From Clostridia bacterium (GTDB lineage Bacteria; Bacillota; Clostridia; Christensenellales; Borkfalkiaceae), in NCBI GenBank assembly GCA_900769565.1, contig CAAGHC010000021.1, forward strand, positions 1 through 6,972: a stretch of 6,972 nt of DNA, in the 5' to 3' direction. Each line of letters begins with the position of its first letter. The stretch's first letter is position 1. Below the pieces are notes generated by a model. It was not told where the DNA came from. It saw only the letters and a list, made by a program, of their open reading frames with translations, and did no database searches. Of this stretch, positions 1-5,149 are shown in pieces. Made by a program: the position numbers and the translations under genes.

Positions 1-1013
1 CACCTACGGTTATTATGATGGCAGGTCTTCAAGGCGCAGGTAAAACCACCCTTGTTGGAAAACTTGGCTTAAACCTTAAAAAGCAAGGCAAAAAGCCCCT
101 TTTAGTTGCGTGTGACGTGTATCGTCCCGCAGCAATAAACCAACTCAAAGTAGTTGGCGAAAAGGCAGATTGCACGGTTTTTGAAAAGGGACAAGGCAAT
201 CCCGTAAAAATCGCAAAAGAAGGCGTTGCATATGCTAAATCTTACGGATTTGATACGGTTATAATCGACACTGCAGGTCGTCTTCAAATAGACGAAGAAT
301 TGATGCAAGAGTTAGAAGACATTAAGGCAGAAGTAAACCCTAGCGAAATTCTATTAGTAGTTGACTCGATGACTGGTCAAGTTGCAGTTGAAGTTGCAAA
401 CACCTTTAATAAGAGATTAGAAGTAACCGGATTAGTTTTAACTAAGCTTGACGGCGATACTCGTGGCGGTGCGACCCTTTCAATGAAGGCAGTTACTGGC
501 AAGCCTATTAAGTATTGTAGCGTAGGTGAAAAACTTGGCGATTTAGAGCCCTTCTATCCTGATAGAATGGCAAATCGTATTCTTGGCATGGGAGACGTTT
601 TGACCCTTATTGAAAAGGCTCAAGAAGCAGTTGACGAAGAGCAAGCCAAGAAGATGGAAAAGAAGTTTAGAGAGAATTCTTTTACCTTAGAAGATTACTT
701 AGAGCAATTTGAAACCATGAACAAAATGGGTGGAATTAGAGACGTTTTGGCAATGATTCCAGGCATGGGTTCAAAGTTTAAGATAAAGGAAGGGGATATC
801 GACGAAAAGAAGATGATAACCATGAAGGCGGTTATCCAATCAATGACCAAAAAGGAAAGGGAAAATCCTTCGATAATAAACTCTTCAAGAAAGCAAAGAA
901 TTGCAAACGGAAGTGGAACTAGCGTTCAAGAAGTTAACAGAGTATTAAAGCAATTCGAGCAAACCAAACAAATGATGAAACAAATGAAAAACAATAAAAT
1001 GTTTAGATTTTAA
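1..1013 (+). CDS. ffh: Signal recognition particle protein Ffh (SRP54), 5' end missing
   Basis: Ffh is the GTPase subunit of the signal recognition particle. It binds 4.5S/6S SRP RNA and hydrophobic signal sequences on translating ribosomes and docks with FtsY at the membrane. The frame is open from the window edge (first full codon at 3), so the N domain and gene start lie outside; about 336 residues are visible, and roughly 100 are missing if the protein has the usual length of about 440. Visible motifs are the P-loop GLQGAGKTT (24-50), DVYRPAA, DTAGRL (267-284) and TKLDG (441-455), followed by the GDLEPFYPDRMANRILGMGD linker. The M domain starts near 657 and contains the SRP RNA-binding segment SRKQRIANGSGTSVQEVN, ending in a short Met/Lys tail. 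The ATG codons at 15 and 18 are internal, just before the P-loop, and are not starts. rpsP follows after 23 bases, as in most Bacillota. Confidence 0.97.
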   Translation, partial: PTVIMMAGLQGAGKTTLVGKLGLNLKKQGKKPLLVACDVYRPAAINQLKVVGEKADCTVFEKGQGNPVKIAKEGVAYAKSYGFDTVIIDTAGRLQIDEELMQELEDIKAEVNPSEILLVVDSMTGQVAVEVANTFNKRLEVTGLVLTKLDGDTRGGATLSMKAVTGKPIKYCSVGEKLGDLEPFYPDRMANRILGMGDVLTLIEKAQEAVDEEQAKKMEKKFRENSFTLEDYLEQFETMNKMGGIRDVLAMIPGMGSKFKIKEGDIDEKKMITMKAVIQSMTKKERENPSIINSSRKQRIANGSGTSVQEVNRVLKQFEQTKQMMKQMKNNKMFRF

Positions 1014-1021
1014 TAAAATTT

Positions 1022-1028
1022 AAGGAGA
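1022..1028 (+). promoter_or_regulatory. Ribosome binding site of rpsP
   Basis: AAGGAGA lies 8 bases before the ATG at 1037, a strong Shine-Dalgarno match that fixes the rpsP start. Confidence 0.85.
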
Positions 1029-1036
1029 ATAGAACA

Positions 1037-1330
1037 ATGGCAGTAAAAATGAGATTAACCAGAATGGGCGACAAGAAATCACCCTTCTATCGTATCGTAA
1101 TTACGGACAGCAGAAACGCACGTGATGGAGCTTATATCGACAAAGTTGGTTACTATAACCCCACCGCTCAACCTGCAGAAATCGTAGTTGATGCAGACAA
1201 GGCAAAAGATTGGCTCGCAAAGGGCGTTCAACCCACCGACACCGTTAAAAACATTCTCGTAAACCAAGGCGTATTACCCAAGCCCACTAAACTTTCGCCC
1301 GCTAAAACCAAAGTCCGCAAATCTAAATAA
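1037..1330 (+). CDS. rpsP: 30S ribosomal protein bS16
   Basis: bS16 is a primary-type 16S rRNA-binding protein that stabilises the 5' and central domains during 30S assembly. The 97 residues begin with the family signature MAVKMRLTRMGDKKSPFYRIVI, followed by DSRNARDGAYIDKVGYYNP and the C-terminal helix around KAKDWLAKGVQPTDTVKNIL. The length is slightly above the common 80-90 residues because of a basic tail (PAKTKVRKSK), which is common in Bacillota and probably contacts rRNA. The start has an excellent ribosome binding site 8 bases upstream. It sits between ffh and khpA, the standard order, and is probably transcribed with them. Confidence 0.98.
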   Translation: MAVKMRLTRMGDKKSPFYRIVITDSRNARDGAYIDKVGYYNPTAQPAEIVVDADKAKDWLAKGVQPTDTVKNILVNQGVLPKPTKLSPAKTKVRKSK

Positions 1331-1338
1331 TGCGGTTT

Positions 1339-1344
1339 AAGGAG
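1339..1344 (+). promoter_or_regulatory. Ribosome binding site of khpA
   Basis: AAGGAG lies 5 bases before the ATG at 1350 in the 19-base gap after rpsP, supporting this start. Confidence 0.8.
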
Positions 1345-1349
1345 CGGTC

Positions 1350-1595
1350 ATGTTAGAACTTATTAAATACGTTATCGGTATGTTTGCCGAGAAACCCGAC
1401 GAAATCGTATACGATATCGTTGACGACGGAAAGAACGTTTCGGTTACCATAACCCTTTCTTCATCAGATATGGGTAAGGTTATAGGTCGTCAAGGCAAAA
1501 TTGCCAAGGCGCTTCGTACGCTCGTTCGTGCCGGCTCTCAAAAAGAGAATAAAAAATACAATATCGAAATTAAGGAATGCGGGGAAAAGGAATAA
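1350..1595 (+). CDS. khpA: KH-domain RNA-binding protein KhpA (YlqC family)
   Basis: This is a small single-domain KH protein that binds RNA. In Streptococcus and other Bacillota, KhpA pairs with KhpB (Jag/EloR) and influences cell elongation and post-transcriptional control; that role is family knowledge, not visible here. The 81 residues show the typical layout: an N-terminal helix with the EKPDEI segment, a beta strand (NVSVTITLSSSDMGKVIG), and the GxxG nucleic-acid loop GRQG at residues 46-49, followed by the helix KIAKALRTLVRAGSQKENK and a final strand. The length matches the family. It lies between rpsP and rimM, the conserved position of ylqC. The stop codon (1593-1595) lies within the loop of a terminator-like hairpin, so transcription beyond this gene may be reduced. 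Confidence 0.94.
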   Translation: MLELIKYVIGMFAEKPDEIVYDIVDDGKNVSVTITLSSSDMGKVIGRQGKIAKALRTLVRAGSQKENKKYNIEIKECGEKE

Positions 1596-1611
1596 TTTCC
1601 CCGTTTTTCTT
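1580..1611 (+). terminator. Terminator-like hairpin over the khpA stop codon (possible attenuator)
   Basis: CGGGGAAA at 1580-1587 pairs perfectly with TTTCCCCG at 1596-1603, giving an 8-bp stem with an 8-base loop, followed directly by TTTTTCTT. This is the form of a Rho-independent terminator. It lies inside what looks like a continuous operon, and the stem's left arm is coding sequence of khpA, so translating ribosomes could block its formation. Partial termination before rimM is an inference; the short stem and the interrupted T-run suggest that some transcripts read through. Confidence 0.6.
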
Positions 1612-1625
1612 CCCTTTTAAAAGTA

Positions 1626-2135
1626 ATGGAAAACACTCTTAAAATAGGGTTAATCGTAAAGCCACAAGGCATTAAGGGGGAACTTAAAGTCCAACCTTTA
1701 ACCGACGATATAACTCGTTTCAACAAATTAAAACAAACTATTATCGACGGCAAAACCTATCGTGTTACCCACGTTACAATCGGTGGTAACGTAGTGTTTT
1801 TGTCCCTTTTCGGCGTGTCTGATAGAAACAGCGCCGAACTTTTCCGTGGCAAGTTTTTGTGCGTGGATAGGGCTGACGCTATCCCACTTGAAGAAGGCAA
1901 GTATTTTATCGTGGATATTATAGGTTGTGCCTTAAAGACCGAAAGCGGTGACCTAGTTGGCGAAGTTATCGACGTTACTAGCGCACGCACGGATATATTT
2001 ACCGTTAAGACTGTAGACGGGAAAATCATGCGCTTTCCTTTCTTGAAAGACTTGATGGTAAGCGTGGATATAGAAAATAAAACTATAACTGCAAAAGAAA
2101 AAAGATTAGGGGAAGTTTCTTGTTATGAAGATTGA
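1626..2135 (+). CDS. rimM: 16S rRNA processing / 30S maturation factor RimM
   Basis: RimM binds uS19 and helps mature the 3' (head) domain of the 30S subunit. The 169 residues fit the family. The N-terminal beta-barrel domain (about residues 5-85) carries the signature KIGLIVKPQGIKGELKV; the C-terminal PRC-barrel (about 92-166) carries YFIVDIIGC, a GEVIDV segment and a FPFLKDLMVSVDIENKTI end. The ATG at 1626 is the only plausible start, because upstream in frame no start codon occurs before the stop at 1593-1595. No Shine-Dalgarno sequence is visible: the preceding 20 bases are pyrimidine-rich and then A-rich. Translation may depend on an unstructured leader. The 3' end overlaps trmD by 11 bases, which suggests translational coupling of these two genes. 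Confidence 0.95.
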   Translation: MENTLKIGLIVKPQGIKGELKVQPLTDDITRFNKLKQTIIDGKTYRVTHVTIGGNVVFLSLFGVSDRNSAELFRGKFLCVDRADAIPLEEGKYFIVDIIGCALKTESGDLVGEVIDVTSARTDIFTVKTVDGKIMRFPFLKDLMVSVDIENKTITAKEKRLGEVSCYED

Positions 2136-2793
2136 TATTTTAACGCTTTTCCCCGAGATGTTTACGCCCTTAAAAACGAGTATAATCGGTAGGGCTGTTG
2201 ACAGTGGTAAACTTGAAATAAACGTGGTTGATATACGCGATTACACGTTAGATAAACATAGAAAGTGCGACGATGCACCCTTTGGTGGTGGCGCGGGTAT
2301 GGTTATGATGGCGCAACCTATTGCTAGTGCGATTGACGCCGTTGACCCTGAACATCAAGCAAGGCGAATTTATCTTTCACCTAAAGGTAGGGTTTTTAAC
2401 CAAAAAGTAGTGCTAGAGTACGCTGAACGTGAGCGTTTGTTGTTCCTTTGCGGTCATTACGAAGGCGTGGACCAAAGGGTTATCGACCTATATATAGACG
2501 AAGAACTATCGATAGGCGACTTCGTGCTTACGGGCGGTGAAATACCTGCCATGGCAGTAGTTGATGCCGTAAGTAGATACGTTGACGGGGTTATAAACGG
2601 CGAGTCGTTAGAGCAAGAAAGTTTTTCTAACGGTATGTTAGAGTACCCGCAATACACTAGGCCACAAGAGTTTATGGGACTAAAAGTTCCCGAAGTTCTT
2701 TTGGGTGGTAATCACGCCTTGGTGGATAAGTGGAGAAGGGAACAATCTGAAGAAATTACTAGAAAAAAACGCCCTGACTTAATGGAGAAATAG
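2125..2793 (+). CDS. trmD: tRNA (guanine37-N1)-methyltransferase TrmD
   Basis: TrmD uses S-adenosylmethionine to methylate G37 next to the anticodon, preventing +1 frameshifting; it acts as a dimer with a SPOUT trefoil knot. The 222 residues contain KIDILTLFPEMF at the start, FGGGAGMVM (53-61), the knot motifs LCGHYEGVDQRV (108-119) and SIGDFVLTGGE (129-139), and LEYPQYTRP (172-180). The start ATG at 2125 is inside the end of rimM, with AGGGG at 2108-2112. Two details stand out. The residue that aligns with the proposed general base Asp169 of E. coli and Haemophilus TrmD is Glu165 here, in ESFSNG. The protein also ends right after KRPDLMEK, lacking the extra C-terminal helix of many homologues. 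rplS, the usual next gene, is absent; rbgA follows after one base. Confidence 0.97.
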   Translation: MKIDILTLFPEMFTPLKTSIIGRAVDSGKLEINVVDIRDYTLDKHRKCDDAPFGGGAGMVMMAQPIASAIDAVDPEHQARRIYLSPKGRVFNQKVVLEYAERERLLFLCGHYEGVDQRVIDLYIDEELSIGDFVLTGGEIPAMAVVDAVSRYVDGVINGESLEQESFSNGMLEYPQYTRPQEFMGLKVPEVLLGGNHALVDKWRREQSEEITRKKRPDLMEK

Positions 2794-2794
2794 A

Positions 2795-3628
2795 ATGCAA
2801 CATTTACAATGGTTTCCGGGGCACATGACTGCGGCAATGCGCATGATGGAAGAAAACCTGAAGGCAGTTGACGGAGTTATGGTCGTGCTTGATGCAAGAG
2901 CGCCTCACGCCTCGCTAAACGGTAAACTTAATAAATTATTCGTAAATAAAAAGGTGCTTTACGTTATAAATAAATGTGACCTTGTTAAGCCTGAAGACGT
3001 TAAGAGAACGGTTGCATCTTTTACGGCCGACGGAATGGAAACGGTTGCCGTAAGCGCCATGGATAAGCGTGCCGTAGACATGCTTTATAACCGTATATTT
3101 TTACTCTTAAAAGACAAACTTGATAGGAACAAAGAAAAGGGCATTTTTAAGCCAGTTAGGATTATGGTAGCAGGTATTCCTAACACGGGTAAATCAACCA
3201 TTATAAACGCCCTTTGCGGTGGTAAAAAGGCGATTACGGGGAATAAAGCAGGCGTGACGAAAGGTAAGCAATGGGTGCGCCTTCGTGAGTTAGAATTGCT
3301 TGATACACCCGGTACTATGCCACCTGCGTTTGACAATCAAACGCTAGCAAAACACCTTGCCTATATAGGCAGTATGAACGACGCTAATATAGACTTTAAC
3401 GACCTTGCCTATGAACTTTTAATGGAACTAAAAGACAAGTATCCCGAACTACTAAAAGATAAGTACGGGCTTGACGATTTGAGCCTTCCCACACTTGAAC
3501 TTATGAACGCTATTTGCGTTCGTCGTGGCTTTTTAATGCGTGGTGGTGAATTTGACTACGAACGCCTTTCCACAGCCGTTATAGACGATTTTAGAAAGGG
3601 CAGAATAGGTAAAATTATTTTAGACTAA
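2795..3628 (+). CDS. rbgA: Ribosome biogenesis GTPase RbgA (YlqF)
   Basis: RbgA is a circularly permuted GTPase needed for late 50S assembly, where it promotes incorporation of uL16 and neighbouring proteins. The 277 residues show the permuted motif order: G4 NKCD (59-62), G5-like SAMD (87-90), G1 GIPNTGKS (127-134), G2 Thr155 and G3 DTPG (170-173). The N-terminal WFPGHM motif (6-11) is the hallmark of the YlqF/RbgA group and includes the conserved histidine implicated in GTP hydrolysis. The C-terminal third is the helical RNA-binding domain. The ATG at 2795 comes one base after the trmD stop, with GGAG at 2784-2787 inside the trmD coding end, so the two are probably coupled. In most Clostridia rplS (sometimes with a signal peptidase gene) lies between them. 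Confidence 0.96.
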   Translation: MQHLQWFPGHMTAAMRMMEENLKAVDGVMVVLDARAPHASLNGKLNKLFVNKKVLYVINKCDLVKPEDVKRTVASFTADGMETVAVSAMDKRAVDMLYNRIFLLLKDKLDRNKEKGIFKPVRIMVAGIPNTGKSTIINALCGGKKAITGNKAGVTKGKQWVRLRELELLDTPGTMPPAFDNQTLAKHLAYIGSMNDANIDFNDLAYELLMELKDKYPELLKDKYGLDDLSLPTLELMNAICVRRGFLMRGGEFDYERLSTAVIDDFRKGRIGKIILD

Positions 3629-3629
3629 T

Positions 3630-4238
3630 ATGGATAAATTTTTATACGAAAGAAAGCATTACGAATTAGGCGCAGAGTACGTTGCAGGCGTTGACGAAGT
3701 GGGCAGAGGACCTTTGGCGGGACCCGTGGTTTGTGCATCCGTAATTATGCCTAAAGACGACTTTATCGAGGGTGTGGACGACAGTAAAAAACTTACCGAA
3801 AAGAAGAGAGAGCAACTTTGTGAACTTATAAAAGAAAAGGCTATCTGTTATTCGATAAAGGAAGTTTGGCAGGACGAAATTGATAGGATAAATATTCTTC
3901 AAGCTGTTAGAAAGTGTATGACCGACGCTGTAAAAGGGCTTAAAATTAAACCGACCGTTACGCTCGTCGACGGGGTGGACACTAACCTTGATATTAACGC
4001 TGAATACATAGTCAAAGGCGATAGCCAAAGTTACAGTATAGGCTGTGCGTCAATCATAGCCAAAGTGTATAGGGATAATCTTATGAAAGAATACGCAAAA
4101 GAATTTCCCGAATACGATTTTGACAGTAATAAAGGCTACGGCAGTAAAAAGCATATAGAAAAAATCAAGGAGATAGGACCTTGCAGATTGCACAGAAAAA
4201 CTTTTATAAAAAACTTCTGGGTAGAGCAGGAGAAGTAA
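3630..4238 (+). CDS. rnhB: Ribonuclease HII
   Basis: RNase HII cuts RNA in RNA-DNA hybrids and incises 5' to single ribonucleotides misincorporated in DNA. The 202 residues contain GVDEVGRGPLAGPVV with catalytic Asp22-Glu23 and the GRG motif (25-27) that recognises the RNA-DNA junction. Asp114 (LVDG) and Asp131 (VKGDS) complete the four-carboxylate metal site, by alignment with E. coli Asp16, Glu17, Asp108 and Asp126. SIIAKVYRD and the KGYGSKKH segment are also conserved. The ATG at 3630 follows the rbgA stop by one base; only weak purine runs lie upstream (AAAGGG at 3595-3600, TAGGT at 3606-3610), so translation is probably coupled to rbgA. The last 58 bases also encode the start of yraN in another frame. 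Confidence 0.97.
   Translation: MDKFLYERKHYELGAEYVAGVDEVGRGPLAGPVVCASVIMPKDDFIEGVDDSKKLTEKKREQLCELIKEKAICYSIKEVWQDEIDRINILQAVRKCMTDAVKGLKIKPTVTLVDGVDTNLDINAEYIVKGDSQSYSIGCASIIAKVYRDNLMKEYAKEFPEYDFDSNKGYGSKKHIEKIKEIGPCRLHRKTFIKNFWVEQEK
4167..4173 (+). promoter_or_regulatory. Ribosome binding site that decides the yraN TTG start
   Basis: AAGGAGA lies 7 bases upstream of TTG at 4181, inside the rnhB coding region. This near-ideal site and spacing support TTG as the yraN start. No in-frame ATG or GTG is available before the conserved GRAGE motif. Confidence 0.75.
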
Positions 4239-4546
4239 AGGCTACCGAGTTTTTAAAGCAAAAGGGTTATAAAATTATAAAGACCAACTTTAAGACTTAC
4301 GTGGGCGAAATTGACGTTATAGCAAGGGATAACGACACAGTGGTATTCGTGGAAGTTAAGACTAGAACGGGTACGGAATACGGTACGCCCGCTCAAGCAG
4401 TAACGGCAAAAAAACAGGAAAAATACTACAAAGTGGCTAGTGAATTTCTACAAAAAGAGAAACTTGACGACTGCGCTTGCAGGTTTGACGTTGTGGAAAT
4501 TGAAAATGGACAAATAAATCATATAATTGACGCATTTTCCATGTAA
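4181..4546 (+). CDS. yraN: YraN family protein (UPF0102), nuclease-like fold
   Basis: YraN/UPF0102 proteins have a restriction-endonuclease-like fold and a conserved gene position near rnhB and comM; their cellular role is not established, though DNA processing is often suggested. The 121 residues show LGRAGEVKATEFLKQKGY near the N-terminus, then GEIDVIARD (42-50, with Glu43 and Asp45) and FVEVKTRT (56-63, with Glu58 and Lys60), which together form a D-ExK-type metal site, and RFDVV (101-105). All expected acidic and lysine residues are present. The start is a TTG with a strong ribosome binding site, nested in rnhB with a 58-base overlap; an alternative CTG at 4214 would remove conserved N-terminal sequence less plausibly. 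It is the last gene of the upstream unit, since a promoter for rplS begins 6 bases after its stop. Confidence 0.93.
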   Translation: MQIAQKNFYKKLLGRAGEVKATEFLKQKGYKIIKTNFKTYVGEIDVIARDNDTVVFVEVKTRTGTEYGTPAQAVTAKKQEKYYKVASEFLQKEKLDDCACRFDVVEIENGQINHIIDAFSM

Positions 4547-4552
4547 AAACGC

Positions 4553-4581
4553 TTGCCAAGTAGAAAAAAATATGGTATTAT
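4553..4581 (+). promoter_or_regulatory. Sigma-A-type extended -10 promoter for rplS
   Basis: TTGCCA (4553-4558) and TATTAT (4576-4581) are separated by exactly 17 bases, with TG at 4573-4574 placed as an extended -10 element. Each hexamer differs from consensus at one or two positions. Transcription would start near 4588, directly before the leader hairpin. Its place in the gap after yraN means rplS can be expressed apart from the upstream operon. Confidence 0.82.
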
Positions 4582-4591
4582 AGTAAACGCT

Positions 4592-4645
4592 TTGGACGTT
4601 CCTCTTGCAGAAAATTGACAATGAACGTTTAATTAAATACGGAGG
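4592..4645 (+). promoter_or_regulatory. rplS mRNA leader with strong hairpin, candidate bL19 autoregulatory element
   Basis: Positions 4592-4601 (TTGGACGTTC) pair with 4623-4632 (GAACGTTTAA) to form a 10-bp stem with two G-U pairs and a 21-base loop, located between the promoter and the GGAGG ribosome binding site (4641-4645). An L19 leader family upstream of rplS is known in Bacillota, and the position fits; I cannot confirm membership by eye. In addition, loop bases CTCT (4602-4605) can pair with GGAG of the ribosome binding site, which would form a pseudoknot able to hide it. No T-run follows the stem, so regulation would more likely act on translation than on termination. Confidence 0.6.
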
Positions 4646-4655
4646 TAAAAGCAAA

Positions 4656-5003
4656 ATGAGTAGCATAATTGACGCTATCAATCAAGAAAACTTAAAGGCA
4701 AGCGTTCCCGCATTCAACGTAGGTGACACCGTTAAGGTTATGATTAAGGTTATCGAAGGCGACAGAGAAAGACTTCAAGCATTCGAAGGTATCGTAATCG
4801 CAAGAAAGCACGGTGGTATTTCTGAAACCTTTACCGTTAGAAGAGTTTCTTTCGGTGTAGGCGTAGAAAAAACCTTCCCCATTCACTCACCAAAGGTTGC
4901 GGATATTCAGGTTGTTAGAAGAGGTAAAGTTCGTCGTGCGAAACTTTATTACTTAAGAGCAAGAACCGGTAAAGCAGCCAAGGTTAAAGAAATGGCTAGA
5001 TAA
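4656..5003 (+). CDS. rplS: 50S ribosomal protein bL19
   Basis: bL19 sits at the 30S-50S interface and contributes to intersubunit bridges. The 115 residues from ATG 4656 match the usual length and include the family segments FNVGDTVKVMIKVIEGDRERLQAFEG, VIARKHGGISETFTVRRVSFGVGVEKTFPIHSPKV and RRGKVRRAKLYYLRARTGKAAKV. GGAGGT at 4641-4646 lies 9 bases upstream and fixes this start; a longer reading from TTG at 4605 would run through the leader hairpin and add residues unlike any bL19. rplS normally follows trmD directly. Here it lies four genes further down, with its own promoter, leader and terminator, so it is a monocistronic unit. Confidence 0.97.
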   Translation: MSSIIDAINQENLKASVPAFNVGDTVKVMIKVIEGDRERLQAFEGIVIARKHGGISETFTVRRVSFGVGVEKTFPIHSPKVADIQVVRRGKVRRAKLYYLRARTGKAAKVKEMAR

Positions 5004-5018
5004 TTAAAACCAAAGATT

Positions 5019-5055
5019 AAAGAACTTACCTAAATTAAAGGTAAGTTCTTTTTTT
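5019..5055 (+). terminator. Rho-independent terminator of rplS
   Basis: AAAGAACTTACC (5019-5030) pairs perfectly with GGTAAGTTCTTT (5040-5051), a 12-bp stem with a 9-base loop, followed by a run of seven T (5049-5055). It begins 15 bases after the rplS stop and should separate rplS from comM effectively. Confidence 0.93.
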
Positions 5056-5067
5056 ACCGTTAAAGAG

Positions 5068-5096
5068 TTTACTTTTTTTTCAAAGTAATATATAAT
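5068..5096 (+). promoter_or_regulatory. Sigma-A-type promoter for comM
   Basis: A perfect -10 hexamer TATAAT (5091-5096) lies 17 bases after TTTACT (5068-5073), a moderate -35 match. Transcription would start near 5103, leaving a leader of about 47 bases before the comM ATG. The position just after the rplS terminator makes an independent promoter necessary. Confidence 0.72.
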
Positions 5097-5135
5097 GTTA
5101 GAATAGAAATTATTTTCGTTAGGTTGTAAAGGTTG

Positions 5136-5143
5136 AAAGGGGG
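5136..5143 (+). promoter_or_regulatory. Ribosome binding site of comM
   Basis: AAAGGGGG lies 6 bases before the ATG at 5150 and supports that start. Confidence 0.75.
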
Positions 5144-5149
5144 ATAATT

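Noticed and set aside
4621..4632. Mini-cistron ATG AAC GTT TAA in the rplS leader
   Set aside because: There is no Shine-Dalgarno sequence before it, and its bases are explained by the right arm of the leader hairpin. Probably chance.
4605..4655. Possible N-terminal extension of bL19 starting at TTG 4605
   Set aside because: It lies inside the leader hairpin, has no ribosome binding site and adds 17 residues unlike bL19. The ATG at 4656 has GGAGGT upstream and gives the standard 115 residues.
102..4681. Open frames of 60-120 codons on the minus strand opposite ffh, rpsP, rimM, trmD, rbgA, rnhB and the yraN/rplS junction
   Set aside because: Each lies opposite a strongly conserved gene, none has a recognisable domain or ribosome binding site, and their composition is that of a reversed coding strand.
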